Assembly (NCBI GenBank): GCA_005408345.1
Contig: SEMN01000150.1
Location: forward strand, 806,001 to 870,000
Length of the DNA stretch: 64,000 nt
Source: Macquaria australasica
Lineage: Eukaryota > Chordata > Actinopteri > Centrarchiformes > Percichthyidae
Direction of reading: 5' to 3'
Below, one piece after another: positions 13,568 to 26,830 of the stretch. Each line of letters opens with the position of its first letter. Position 1 is the first letter of the stretch. Below the pieces are notes generated by a model. That model was not told where the DNA came from. It was given only the letters and a program-made list of their open reading frames with translations, and ran no database searches. The position numbers and the translations under genes were made by a program.

Positions 13568-13880
13568 ATTAAATCTGCAGTAACTAAAACATTTTGGAGC
13601 AGCGGGAACAAGTTGTGAACACAACATTGACATATTATCACAATTTAAGTTGATATGGCGAACTTGTTAGCAAACAGTTGCTTATTTACACATCCAGCAT
13701 CCATCACCTTTCATTTGGAGTCGTTTTTCTTGTCACCTAGCAAATATAAGTCCAACATTCACTGTCTTTTAGCTCTGTTTTTGGTCCCTACCAACTTCTG
13801 ACAGAAATATCTGGCTCTTTACTCGCTAAATGTTCCACTATGTTCACCAGCTAGTCGCTAACTGTGTCTGTCTGATCACA
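13568..13880 (+). repeat. Interspersed repeat copy (family shared with 45.6 kb)
   Basis: It shares agttgatatggcgaac, gttagcaaac, aatatctggctcttta and ttcaccagctagtcgctaac with 45655-45775. This copy keeps a middle section that the second copy lacks. Confidence 0.75.
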
Positions 13881-14908
13881 AATAAAGCCGGAAGAGGTAT
13901 TGCATAGATATGTGAAGGAAAGCTGGAGTAACTGAATAATGTGATATCTAGCATAAGTGTGTACTGAATCAAAATTAAAACATCAGCCACAAAACTTGCC
14001 TCTGCTTAATAAAAATAGCAGGTTAAGCACAAACAGGCCGAGGCTGCCTCACACAGCATTCTCACACACTGTCCTATCACACCGGCACAGCTCAGCGTCC
14101 CTGGGTGAGTGAATGAGATGAGTGAGTGACCACAATTTGAAAGTGTTTGCTCACAGTGGCAGTTCCTCCTCACGATGTGACAAAAATAAAGAGTGAAAGA
14201 GAGAGGAAGAAACGCTGGAATTTAGATTTGAAAGGGAAAACAAAATATGGATGGATGTCAACACAGGGTGGATCATCCCCGTCAGAAAATATGCCTTGCC
14301 AAAAATCACCCAACCCATTTAGATACACTCGTCAACCTGCACAGAAAACAAAAACAGCCTCAACATTATCAAATACTCATGACATCTCTTTCTGACTGCA
14401 TTTACTCCTCCCTTCACTTGCGTCATGCAACTGGCTCTCTTTCACCTTAACGAAGTGACAATTATGTCATTAAAGATGTGACAAGCCGCCTGCTGAACCC
14501 CTCCATCTGTAGCATGCTCCCCCCACCGCCACCCACCCCTGTACTAATCATCTTCACCGATATGAGAATAGCTTGTGCCAGATTGTCTCCTACTCCCCAA
14601 ACACGCCTCTGGTACCCCGTCACTGATCTCCATGCAGTTTTAATTCAGCACAGACAAGGGAATTATCTCCCCGCACCACCACTGTCCTCCTGCTACATCA
14701 TACACAATATTAGCTTATGCGACAGGGCGGGCCTGGTGACACATGGCGTGTCCTGACATACTGGTAATCCCGCCACCACCATCGCTACCAGCCCACCGCA
14801 GACGATTTGTACTAATTTGTGCTTCAGGCGAGTTATTAGGGCGGTGAATTGGGTATAAATTGTTAATATGTTCAGATGTATTAACACAGCATTACCACTC
14901 AGCCATTA

Positions 14909-14911
<3 letters not shown>

Positions 14912-14977
<66 letters not shown>

Positions 14978-14987
14978 TGCGTGCGTG
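14912..14987. repeat. (GT)n microsatellite, about 76 bp
   Basis: A GT array ending in a GC/GTGC-rich run (gtgcgcgtgcgtgcgtg), an alternating purine-pyrimidine tract. Confidence 0.98.
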
Positions 14988-16173
14988 AGGCCCTCATGTT
15001 TTAAACCCTGTGTTAATTGTTAGCTGCTGACTGGAGGTGACTTTTCACAAGCCCTTGGGGAAAGTCCAGGTCTCCTTATTCATCTGTATTTCTGTCTCTC
15101 CCTCTTTTCGCTCCCTCCTTCCCCTCCCACTCACCCCCTGAAGTTAGAAACCTCTCCAGTGCACGGGATTATTTGCATCGTTTTCCCCCTCCTACAGCAG
15201 TTCCTAATGTGCATTGTTGTGGGAGAGCTCGGGGCCATGCCAGCCACTTTTCATTGCTCTGACTGAAGCTGGTGTCTCTCTTTCTTTCTCTGCCTCTCAG
15301 TCTCTCGTTCTCTCTCTCCGTGTCGTTCTGGCAAACCAGTGTAGAGACAGAAACACAATGATTGTGTTTGGTCCAAACACTACCCTCCTCCAGTTTTCTC
15401 TTTGTCAGTCAGCGAATGGAGAAGAGAGGAGAGATCTATAGCACAGCAGCCATGTTGATGATGATGATTTCATTCTGTCTGAATTCTCTTCCTGTCAAAG
15501 GAATAAGGACGGACACTCATAAACGTCAAGCGCTGCGTATTTCACTTTAACAGGTTGCCGTGTGTTCGTGTGCGTGAGTGCATGTGTGTGTGTATGTGAG
15601 TTATGGTTGTTGTTTTTGTCACTCTGTTGTAGAGGTGTCGTTTCACAGATCTAGATAAATGGCTTGCTATCACCCTGTTTACTCTCTGTGAAAGACTGGA
15701 CAGTCCCATATGTTACACCACCAGTCAACTCAGAGCACACAATGCTGCTGTCATCTGCAAACCTTGTAGGTTTAATGTTAGCTGTTCTCACAGCTTTTTT
15801 GAAACCGAAAGTTTATTAGAAATGAGGAAAAACATTTTTTGATTGGAAATGATTTTTCTCAGAACAATTTCAGGCATGTTGTTTTATACTGTAGTTAATG
15901 AGTGAAACAATGCATGCAGGTGTGGCGTTGAAACAATAGATTCAATTCCTTTGTTTGTATCGTGGGCATGTAGGATGAAGGATGATGACGCAGTGGTGAG
16001 GATTTTAAACTGTGAAAACTGTCATTGCAAAGTCACATTTGTGGTAATCCACCAACATGCAGGCACATTTCGCTGGACATATGCTTGTGGGCCAACAGAT
16101 GAATAATAATAAATGATGAAAAATTAAAATGGGCTGCACAGTTTGATCACTGTAAGGGCTCCATGTCACCAGC

Positions 16174-16175
<2 letters not shown>

Positions 16176-16209
<34 letters not shown>
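16176..16209. repeat. (GT)n microsatellite, 34 bp
   Basis: A pure GT array. Confidence 0.97.
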
Positions 16210-16210
<1 letters not shown>

Positions 16211-16875
16211 CATTTTGGACCCGAAATAAACTCATTTCAATTGCATCACTGCGATCAATGGATTTGCTTGCTGAGGATAAACAATTTGCATGCTGCTGTG
16301 GTGTAGAGTTCAACTGGGGTGAACTTTGACTCGCAAATTTGCACCGTTCGACCAATTGCAAATCTTCTTCATAGTTCTGACCTTTGAGGGAACAGAGCGA
16401 ACAGAGGAAGCTACTAATATTGTTGCTGCTACCTGGGGACGTTGTGGTTCATGATCGTCGTCTTAACCCGTAAGCTGTGGCGGCGCCCCCTGTTGTGCTA
16501 ACCTTGCCATCATCACTTTGTCATCAATTAATAGATTTTTGCTGAGTCGTGTTTTTACAATGATAAATTAATCATTGATTACTCATTAACAACCTAGTTA
16601 ATAAAGTGTATTTTATTATTTTGTCCTTTTCTCATGTTTGGAACTTGCCCACAACTTATTCTACTTTAATATGTATGTGACCGAAAAGAGCACAACCGCC
16701 CTTATTGGCTGCTTACAGGAGAAGAATTAGAAATACATTGTTCCTGTTTAGGGTTAAAATTGCAGTGTTAAATAAATTGTGGTGCATATTGAATCAGCAA
16801 CTGAAGAACCATCTTGCATAGATGACACTGGCATTAATAAAACTAATTTAAAGAGGCTGTCCTCACCAACAATAC

Positions 16876-17260
16876 AGCTGTATAGGTCGTCTGCGCAGCA
16901 GCTCATTACGACCCATATTTACGTTTATTGAGGCGGTGACCTATAAAGAGTGCCAAAGTCCGCGTATGGAGGTGGTCAGGGTGGATGGATGGGTCAAACA
17001 ACATGGGACTTTCACCCAGGAGACCTCTGTTCATGTCCAGTGTGAAACCAAAAGTCAACGTTGACTTATTTTAACTTAACTAACGTAGTTATTTTTACCC
17101 AAATCATGATCTTATTAAACCTAACCAAGTAGTTTTGGTGCCTAAACCTAACCAAACTGCAACCGTTTCACAATGTTAACCACATGTTATTGTTGTTACC
17201 ATGACGACGAAGGTCCGGAACGCCTATATATATGTTGCTTTGTCATTGACAAATGACCTA
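16876..17260 (+). repeat. Interspersed repeat with degenerate cctaaccaa motifs
   Basis: The left part matches the inverted copy at positions 1-150. The right part has repeated cctaacca motifs, then caaccgtttcacaatgttaa and ttgttaccatgacgacgaag, the pattern of a high-copy perciform interspersed repeat that I recognise but cannot name. There is no open frame of note. Confidence 0.7.
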
Positions 17261-18896
17261 TTCTGTCATTTATGACTTGTTGCAGATACACAGGCACCAT
17301 TGTATTATCCCTAAACCTCTTGTGTTTATACCTGACAGTAGCAACACAAGGACAGCACAAACAACTGAATGCTCATCCTTAATTATGTTGGAACATAATT
17401 ACTCAGTGAATTTCTTTGATAAAGATGCTTAGTTCATATCTCAAACACCTACATTGGCCATCGAACATTGACAAGTAATCTGAGGAGCTCCATGATTGGT
17501 GCATTAAGCCCATCTCTTCTTAAAGCCTCTCTACCATTGCGTCAGCACTTTCTCTCTAACTGCATTCATCAGGACAGATCATTACATCCCTCCACTCCTC
17601 TCCTCTCTTGCCTCTCTCTGTCTCTCATCCCATCCCTCACTACCAAATGAAAGGGAAACCCTGGTGTGTCTGAGGCTGGCCGGCAGCAGAGCCAGAGGTG
17701 GAAAGATGAGAAGAGAGAGGGAGGGGAGATGAAGGCAAAGAGAAGGAATGAGAAAAGAGGGAGAGAAGAGGAAAAAGAACAGCCTGCTCTGACTGTAAAT
17801 GGTGTGAGAGAGGAGGAGAGTTTGTGTTGGAGGGATGATTAGTCTCTGTTAGGACTCTGTGGGAAGGAAACTGAAGAACCACCATAGTTGGGCTATTAGT
17901 ACGCAGCGGGATAAGTCTGTCTGCTGCAACTTTAAAAATCGCACTGAAAACAATGAGTCTAGAGAAGCACCAACTGTATGCTCAATGCCATGTTATACAG
18001 TTCATTTGAGCATCTGTGTTCTGCATATTGCATGTTCATCTTTTGATTGAAAAATCTTTATTTACCTGAAACTAATTTTTTGACATTCCACAAAATATTT
18101 TCATTCAGCTGGCCTGGTTACAGTGCCATAAGATGTTTTATCAACTTTATTAGGGGGGCATTGTCAATTCCAGAAGTAAATATTTTGGCCTAATTTTCTC
18201 AGTTTTCACATATTTTTAACATTAACATAGTCATCAGTGGTTATGTTGTAACTATTGTTCAAAAGCTCCCACACAGGTGTTTTCTGATATTTTGCTTAAA
18301 TAGACGTGTTTACAATGTGGTGTGGCCAGGCCGGATTTTGCTCCACATTATTTTCAATGACACAAATTTGCTTCCGGTCGTGAATTGTTCAATCGGATTG
18401 AACTTTTAAACATGAAATCGCGAGAATCTCCACTGTCCAGCCAGTTTGAGAGACTGGGACTGACCTCTCATTCAAGAAATATTTTTTGTTCTTAATATAA
18501 CAGTACAGTGAAATAATAAAAGCAGCAGAGAAGGAGGGACGCTGACTGGCTGCAGTGAGTGCAAGGACAATAATGGAGGTTATTGATAGTAAAATGTTAG
18601 TTGTGTAACGCTTTATAATCTACAACTTTGTGAACTGCTGTTTGTGGCTAGCTCCTGCAGTTTAGGCTTACAACCCTAACTTCGCTTTCCTGTCCTGTCT
18701 GCTTTTTGCCACATGACTCAAGTAAATTTTGTTAAGCAAAATCAGGTCTGAATTCACCTTAATACTGTTTTTTTTTCTCCATCAGTGGTTAACACTGTCC
18801 AAAAGCATGCACTGTCCTTGCTTTTCAGTGATTGGCTTGCTCTGTCCATCAAGCAGCAACTCTTCCTCCTATTGGCCTGAAACCCCCTCACACTCA

Positions 18897-19390
18897 TCCA
18901 CCCACACAGGTGTTTTCACTTAAGTTGCCTAATTAGACCTCTTCTAAGTACAAATTGCGCTTAGTTGACATCTCCTTCATTCTCCAGTTGGTTTTGTTGC
19001 ACCTATAGACCTTTGTCACAGCAGAAATGAAAAAAGGTTATGCTTCTTGGGAAGCATAACCTTTTTTCCTAATAAGGACCTTTCTCGTTCTTATTAGGAC
19101 GTAGATTTTGGTGACACCACACAACTCACAGCATAGCTCCATCCACCTTCGACCTGACCAGAGGTCTAATTAGTCAGGGTAATTGAAAACACTTTTTTCA
19201 CTTACCTTCGTCTGAGTAGATCTCTCCTCAGGACTGTGTGGGGATATATAGATAGTGCTTAGCTGACATCTCGCTGACTCTTCTGTTGCACCTTAAGGTG
19301 GAACAACTTTGTAATTCCAGAGTAGCTCCACCCAACATCAACCTGAGCAGAGGTCTAATCAGCAGGCTCACCGAAAACACCTGTGTGAGT
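18897..19390. mobile_element. Foldback (palindromic) non-autonomous element
   Basis: The left end acacaggtgttttcact with cctaattagacctct is mirrored at the right end, where the reverse complement reads acacaggtgttttcggt and ctgattagacctct. Inner phrases (gttgcacct, tgacatctc) are also mirrored. An internal second copy of aggtctaattagtcaggg suggests a compound or rearranged insertion. It has no coding capacity. The repeat type is common in teleosts. Confidence 0.65.
19029..19068. repeat. Perfect 18-bp-arm hairpin with 4-base loop
   Basis: The arms gaaaaaaggttatgcttc and gaagcataaccttttttc are exact reverse complements around the loop ttgg. The hairpin sits inside the foldback element at 18.9-19.4 kb and may be the junction between two head-to-head fragments. 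Confidence 0.9.
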
Positions 19391-21055
19391 GTGCGCAGCC
19401 TTTAAAAGAGGCAGGACATTGCCCAAATGGTTTTCCTGTGTTTTCCTTTTTGCATATCCCCTTGGCTCTCACAGCCTCACAACATTGGAGGATGGAAACA
19501 TTTTGTTTTTTGTCAAAGGAAATCACACCAATGTTATCGCAGCGCAGCAAATATTCTGTATTTGCTTCAGGCAGCTTGTATAATTCACTTCAGACCCACC
19601 GGGGGAGATATTAAAGAACTCAGTGGCAGAGTTTCATTTTGAGGGGAAAATACAAAAACACTTATTTATTTGATACACATTTCACAGTTTCTTCAGTTTT
19701 CTTAACAACAGCATTTGTATTATTTTTCCGTAAGGTACAATCTGAAAACATTCCTTCAGGAGATCCAAGCTGTGGGCAACTTTGCCTGCATATTTATCTG
19801 TGTGTATGCAAGCAACTGTATGTCTATCCTTACTCCTCCCCTAGCTACATCTTATTTACACATACAAGAAGGTCAGTGTTGTGGGATCTCGAGATGTTGG
19901 TTATTCGTGAGAAACACTGAAAAAGCAAAGACACCAAACTCTGGCAGGTTTTGCCAAAGAAAGTGATTTTTTTAATCACCTGAATCACCTGGTATTTGTA
20001 ATTTAAATTCCACAAGAGCAATTAGTTGATTAAAATATTGAAGAAGCAACTTTTTCCTTAATTATCAAGGAGACGTTTCCTGATTAATTAGGTTATCTTG
20101 CACTTCACATGTCCTTGTAATTACATTTTTGTACACAGTTGGCACACAACCAAACTTGAGCCCAAATGTTGCTGAGTCAAGGAGAAATTTACCCTGCTTT
20201 AGTTTCAGATCAGTATTTGCTTGGTCAATAGGCTAACGATGGAGAACACTTGTTTGTAGAGAGAGAGGCCTCTTTACAACATGCGGAAATATATAAAAAT
20301 ATAAAGGATAAAGGAGTTAATTAAGGTTAATCACAATGCAACACAAAACAAATGTCTGAATGGTGGGTATTGCTAAAACCAAATGCCATGACTGCTTTGG
20401 GAGTGGGAAGTGCAAACGTGACTCCTGATCATCTTCCTTGATGATACATTGTACAGTTTAAAGCAGCCCACACAATCCTCAAATGAATAGCATCTACAGG
20501 ATCGTGACCTCTGTGTAAAGAGGTAACCGCACAGGTCATCTCAGATCATTTTCTGTGGCTGTCTGTCTATCTCAGGCACGCAGAGCCTTGTATTGATTCT
20601 CGCAGTGAGTACTGTACGTGCTGGCTAAAGCACCACAAAAATACTTTAAAAACACACAAACACGGATGCACGTGCACACGCACACAAAAGCCACACAGAA
20701 AATATCAAAAATCCAAAAGGAAGTCCAGTTATTTCCAGGACATCTCTCTCGTCGATGAAAAATACAAGAATTTCTATTAATCTGAACCAAAATAAGCATA
20801 AAACACTCAGTGAGGGATTGAGTGATTTGTGCTTTAATGCAGCCCACAGAGTATTTACAGTGGTTCTGCTAGGATTAGTTGTGTGAGAGGATTAGTGAAG
20901 CTGCATTACTGCTTTTTTATTTAACTCACAACAGCAAAAGACTAAAAATAAAAGCCTCTTAACAACATTTAGGCAACATGAGAGGCCAGGCCGGACAGTT
21001 AGACAAACATGTTTGTGTCCTCCTTAAAGACCTGTGCTGGAAAGGGATGTGCATA

Positions 21056-21078
21056 AACACACACACACACACACACAC
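21056..21078. repeat. (CA)n microsatellite, about 23 bp
   Basis: A short CA array. Confidence 0.95.
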
Positions 21079-21745
21079 GTTTTCACACACTCAACTTTCT
21101 GTACTTAATCTATAATCTAGTAATCTGCTGAAAGTTGCCGCGTGCAGCATATGCTAGGCAAGGAAACACTGTGTCATATCTGTTAAGGCGATGATGTTGG
21201 TGAGAGTGCAGCATATGCAGATACTGGCAGAATCAACAGAGTGGGAAACTCACAGAGAGAGGAGAGGATTAATACGACAAGACTGGGAGAGAGAGAGAGA
21301 GGGAGACGGTGAAAGAGTGCAAATGAGAGAGAGAGATTTGCAGAGGCAGCACATTACCTCTTTTTCTCTCTCTTTCTCTGACTCTCTCTCTCTCTCTCTC
21401 ACACTCTCTTTCCTTGCATCAGCATTGATCACAGTACATCAGTAAAGTAAAGAGCACCCCATCCATCAGTGCATGACTCTGGAGCTGCTGTAAAGAATAC
21501 TAAAGCTGCTCTCCACAGTGCATGCACACAAAAGTACAATTATTTGCATACCATTTACTATATCAACATTAGCATTAAACCGACCAAAATAGAGGCACTG
21601 CTAATGCACTAAAATTCTGCCACATTTGAGACGACACACTGGGATTGTTCACAATGCTTAACCAAAGAGCAAAATCTTCCGCATGTGTTTGGCTACTGTT
21701 GTTCTCATTTGGTTACTCTATTGTGTTTTCAGCACACGTTTAAAC

Positions 21746-22160
21746 CATAGACTCTATACAAAGATGGACAACGCATCTCCACTTCCTCCCACTGTACAAA
21801 AATGAAGCCAAAATATTTCGGATACGGGCGCTGCCATCTTAGGCTGGTGACGTCATTTGGAGCCAGAGTCTGAGCAGTGGTGACCCGCGGTAACAAGATC
21901 CCGCCCGAATCAATCGCACACTCACAGTTGTCAATCATGACGTCTCACCCCCTTTTTATAGCATTAAATAACTAATTAAAACCAAACTTATCAGAAAAAT
22001 GAAAATGAAAACCAACTTTGGGAAAACATGGAGGGGGCGGGGTTTATTACCTATTTATTTATTTATTTATTATTATTTATTACCACTAGGGGGCGATCGC
22101 AATATTTTGGCTTCACTTTTGGGGAGCTGTCATGTTGTCCATCTTTATATACAGTCTGTG
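21746..22160. mobile_element. hAT-like foldback MITE with near-perfect 8-bp target duplication
   Basis: The left terminus catagactctataca continues into aaagatggacaac. The right terminus, reverse complemented, reads cacagactgtatata and then aaagatggacaac. Inside, tgaagccaaaatatt is also mirrored. The flanks are gtttaaac (21738-21745) and gttcaaac (22161-22168), seven of eight identical, the duplication length typical of hAT transposition. No transposase is present. Known context: this motif is very common in teleost genomes. Confidence 0.8.
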
Positions 22161-23079
22161 GTTCAAACAACTACTGGTTTGTACAGGATTATCCTTTTCT
22201 ATTTTATTTTATATCCTTTTCTATTTTTATAAATTTCTTGCTACAGTGGTGGTCCATTATCTCTGCATCGACCTAATGGAAACACTTCTGAAGGTCTGCT
22301 TCTAATGGATTTGTTTTGGAAAATTAAACATGAACATATATGGCTACATTGTTCCTGGCCACATGAAGCTCCTATATAGGATAAGTATGTTCCATTCATT
22401 ATTCACATAGCTTCAAGCGTGCCAGCTCTACTGGGAAAATTCTGGAAAGAGGCTTTTATGCCTTAGATCCAGCCAGCAGAAGACAAGCAACAAAGAAGCT
22501 ACAGTATTGGTAAACAACGTTGTAGCTGGGTAATGATACACAATGTAATAGCACTAATCCGTCCAAATCACTCTTGGGTACAAACATACACATGGCAGAG
22601 AAAAACAAAACCTTTGGGTGGATTCCTGCCTCTCCTGAAAACCTGTCTCAAATATCTAAATGGTTCAAAAGGTAACATCCAGCCATTTGTTTCCTTGCCA
22701 AACATCTGGTCATTTGCAGAATCTCCTGAGACTGTAAATCAGAAACTGTGTACATGGGGAATGAAGGGGGAGGGAAACGGGGGCAAATGGACCCCAAGGA
22801 GGCAGAGCAAAACGCTTTGATGTGCTTCAAGCCAGACTGTTTGCAAATTATACAGCAACATTCAGGGAGTCATGTTTTTCAATGGTGATACTTCACTATA
22901 CAAATAATAAATAATAACTCACTTAATGTAATATAAAGCTCTACAAATTATCTTTGCTGTCTGGTTCTCTGCTTTCTTCTCACAGCCCACATTCATGAAG
23001 ATTGGGTGAATTTGAATATAAAATTGCCTGTAGGTGTAAATGTGTGAGATATGTGTTAGTTCTATAATAGACTGGCCTC

Positions 23080-23178
23080 TCCAGGGTGTACCCTGCTTCT
23101 TGCCCTGTACAGATTGTAAAGCCCCTTGAGGCAAATTTGTGATATTGTACTATATAAATAAAGTTCACTTGACTTGAA
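23080..23178 (+). repeat. LINE/SINE 3'-tail fragment
   Basis: The phrases gtacagattgtaaagcccc, ttgaggcaaatttgtga and tatataaataaag followed by ttgacttgaatt are the typical 3' tail of a common fish retroelement. The same tail occurs at 37455-37530. Confidence 0.7.
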
Positions 23179-23254
23179 TTACCCAAAGCATGATCGGATA
23201 GGCTCCAGCCCCCAACAACCCTTGACAGGATAAGCTAGGTTTGAGGTCATTTAG

Positions 23255-23560
23255 ATACAGTGTTTCGGCCGATATATAGTCATCAAATTCAAAAAATCAG
23301 TATTGGCTTCAAAAATTCAGTATCGATCAGGCTATAGGGAATATATTAAGCAAGTAAGAAAATTATTCAAAAGCTAAAAAGAAAGAGATAATGACCACAA
23401 TATAACCTATAGCAGATAAATAGAAAGTACACTTAATGTGAAACAATTTTCAGTTTATTTAGTATCGTGTATTCAATTCACAACACTGGCAAAAGCATTT
23501 GACGCTGATAAGTAATCTCATTAGTTAAGAGATGATACAGCTCACAGTTTTGGTGAAATA
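23255..23560. repeat. Interspersed repeat with cggccgatat motif
   Basis: Phrases such as tttcggccgatatata, cagtattggcttcaaaaatt and cagtatcgatcaggct match a common teleost dispersed repeat. Boundaries are approximate. Confidence 0.45.
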
Positions 23561-25084
23561 TGAAACAAGCTTTATATTTACTATTAGAATGACTTTTAAA
23601 AGATTTTAGTGTGATGCCTTTTCATTAGTATTTTCTTCCGTGGAGTTCAAACCCACTGTAATTTTCACCCTGCAGCTGGGAAGGTACACTTTTACTTTAA
23701 TGTATAGTTTTCTGTCTGAGGGGTGCAATGAACCAACAACCTTCAAGTCCCAAAGTAAGCTCCTCTGGTCATCCTTGACTCTAATAAAAGGAAATGGTAT
23801 GTATTGGTTATACATATTTCAGGGCATCTCTCCTTGCTTGCCAAGAGTTTACTTGAAAGGGCGATTCCCATCTCAATGTGACTTTCATGTAAAATAAAGC
23901 CAGAAGAAATTGCAGACACAGAATTGGAAATTCAAACACATGTATCCGTAAAACTGTGTTCCTATGAATACCAAAGGCGACTATTGTACAAACACATAAG
24001 AACAAAACCGCTGCGCCACCCACCAGGCAAATACCTCTGGAGGACAAATTGGAAATTGAATCATAAACTATAAAGAGCCAAGGTTGAGTTCAGCTGCGGA
24101 AGAATAGAGAGACGAGATGGAGGTGGAGAGGAGAAAAGAAAGAACGACTGCATTAAATAAAAGTTCACTCTTTCTCTCCTGCCCCTGCAGAAATTCACGC
24201 TGTGCTACCTGATTGAAATTTCCTGGTTTAATAGCTGTGAAATAAAGTAAGAGTTGGGAAGAGGAGGAAAGAGAGAATATGAAACAGAGGGCAAAAGAGA
24301 GGAATGGAGTGGTAGCGGAACAAGGAAGGAGAGAGAGGGAGACTTGGAAACTCAAAGACCAAAAGATACATGGATTTAATGGAAAGTGAATTGCTTTATG
24401 ACTTGTAAAAACTGCAATCAAGGCTAATTAGTCATTACTGTTTTAAATGTGTCTTCCTGTAGTTCTCTTGCCAAAATCTTAATCCACACAACTTTTGTTA
24501 CCACCCTAGTTCCACATAATGGCTTAACCAAAGGCAGAGAGTCAATAGAGGCTTTAGTTTTGCTTAAGAAACCATACAGATGTACCAGGCTGGGTCTATG
24601 CAGGGTTGGCTGGTGAGCTAACAGGTAACGATTAGCGCTAATGAATGCAATGAAAGGGCCCCAGTGAGGTAATCTCCCTGTGCAGCCAGAGGAAACTCTC
24701 CATTTACACCAATTAGTGCAAACACATCGTCAAACAGTGAACATAGCACCCAGACACATACTGTACTGTAAATACTTTTATTGTTAACCTGAGGGATTCA
24801 ACTTTTTGTGTGGGGGCATAGCGCGAATCACTTCCTCTGCATCTACCTCAGGATCTGTCTCAGATTCTATGTTGTTGTGTTTGTTAATAAAATGTTATTG
24901 TGTCAGGCTTCTGTATTGTTTTACCTAATGGTATCTTTACCAAAAAACCTGTCCCTCAGGACTTTCATACAACAGTGCAGAAGGATATCTTTAGGTTGCC
25001 GTGGATCACAGTATGCTTTACAGTTTTCTGCAGGAGCATTTTATTTGAGAACAACATATTTTTAGCCATGCTAGTGGCGTGACT

Positions 25085-25650
25085 CTAGGGATGGCTATGT
25101 TGGTCTGACGGTCGGTCCACCAATGTGGTCCAGACTGAAATATCTCAGCTTTGGTGATCCCCTGACTTTTCCTCTAGTGCCACCATAAGTTTGACATTTT
25201 AATTTATTATTGAAATGTCTCAACAACTATTGAATGGAGTTCCGTCAAGTTTGGGGCAGACATTTATGTTCCCGCCGAGATGAATTGTAATAACTTGATC
25301 CCTTGACTTTTCATCTAGCGCCAGCAGAAAGTCAAAGTTTTCATTTATCCTGTGCAATATCTCAAAATAGCGCAACAGATGAATTACCATGAAATGACAA
25401 TCCTGGTTCCCAGACAATGAATCCTGTAATAACTTTGGTGATCCCCTGACTTTTCCTCTAGTGCCATCATCAGCTCAAAATTTTAATTTGCCCAGTACTT
25501 TGGTTCATGACAAAAAAACCTGCAAAACTAATGGTTGTCCCATCAGCCTCGCCTGTACTTTGTGTTTTGTGCTAGTTAGCGTTGCGAACACACCAAACTA
25601 AGATGGTGAATATGGTAAACATTATACCTGCTTAACTTCTGATGCTGTTG
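25085..25650 (+). repeat. High-copy teleost interspersed repeat (long copy)
   Basis: It contains tttggtgatcccctgacttt (twice), ctctagtgcca, catcagcctcgcctgtactt, actaagatggtgaa and taaacattatacctgct. The same series occurs at 32.3-32.9 kb and, inverted, at 57.8-58.3 kb. The partial internal duplication suggests that the repeat has an internal subrepeat. It has no protein-coding content. Confidence 0.8.
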
Positions 25651-26466
25651 ATCATTATCTTTTATGGAATCAATGAAAAAGTCTGTTATGTGATAATGCC
25701 TAAATAATAAGAAATTTCACATTTCCACTACATTATATTACATTCTTAGTTTCTTGGACTTTGAGGTATAGAAGATCCAAATCAACAATAAACTTCTACC
25801 TTTTTATCTCATGAACCTTGGAATCATCTAGAATCACTGCCATAAAACAATGAAACACACACAAATGGCAAATGCCAAGACACACATACATACTTAAATA
25901 TATTCACAGCACATGGCTAGTCCTCAGTAACCCAATCACACCCTCACAGTCTGCTTTTGTTTATCAGTCGACCTGGTTCTTCAGGCATAGTTCATGAATC
26001 ATACTGCCTCCTAGCAGAGAGCATCTCGCTGTCTGGCATCACCTTTCTACTTTCATAGATATTCATTTTCTGCACTTGGTGGAAAATAACAGCTATAAAC
26101 ACACTTCCCCCTGGTAGAAAAGCCATTTGGCTGCTTTGTGATCCTCTTGTTTAATATTTCAGCAAACAGGCAGTCTGCTTGACAGACATTAGAAAATGTA
26201 TTTGTCATCTCCACATGCCTTGAATATGCGATGGAATCATGTCTGAGTAGGAATAAACATACAAGATTATTTCCTGTGATTGACTACAAAAGGCCAGAGT
26301 GCCTGTAGCCAGTTATCAAATACACTCCTGGCACCTTAATAACTGAATATGTGGTTAAAACAACACGTGCATTACCAAGGACACACTGACTGGCGAAGGT
26401 GAGTATATGTAAATTTAGTTCCTTGGAATTTGTCAACACCAATTGAAGTGGAGCGAGGGAGAAAAG

Positions 26467-26487
26467 AAGAGAGAGAGAGAGAGAGAG
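26467..26487. repeat. (GA)n microsatellite, 21 bp
   Basis: A short pure GA array. Confidence 0.95.
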
Positions 26488-26747
26488 CCAGGGGAAACCC
26501 ATAAGGATGAACAAATGGACGGATTATAATTAACAGGTATCTTGGTTGCCGTAAGGCAATGGGACCAAAGATCATGATGTTGTCAGTGGAAACCAGTATG
26601 ACAAAATGTAATGTAATTGTAATTTGATAATGAGCAATGAGCATAATGAGCATAATGAGCCTGCTTAGACTAAAAAAGGTGTTGAAAGTACCTTCAATCT
26701 TTATTGTGTCTGTTACATTTTCTTCCCATCCCATACCGCAGTGCATG

Positions 26748-26830
26748 TGTGTATCAGTGCTTCCAAAAATGTATTCAGATCCTTACTTAAGTAAAAGTAC
26801 CAATACAGTCTTGCCCTGCGGTGCTTTGAG
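26748..26830 (+). repeat. Partial interspersed repeat
   Basis: It contains tgtattcagatccttactta and agtaaaagtaccaatacag, the end of a widespread fish DNA-element family. Only the end is preserved. Confidence 0.55.

Noticed and set aside
26372..26746. 124-residue minus-strand frame
   Set aside because: Crosses a GA microsatellite and unique AT-rich DNA, with no domain.
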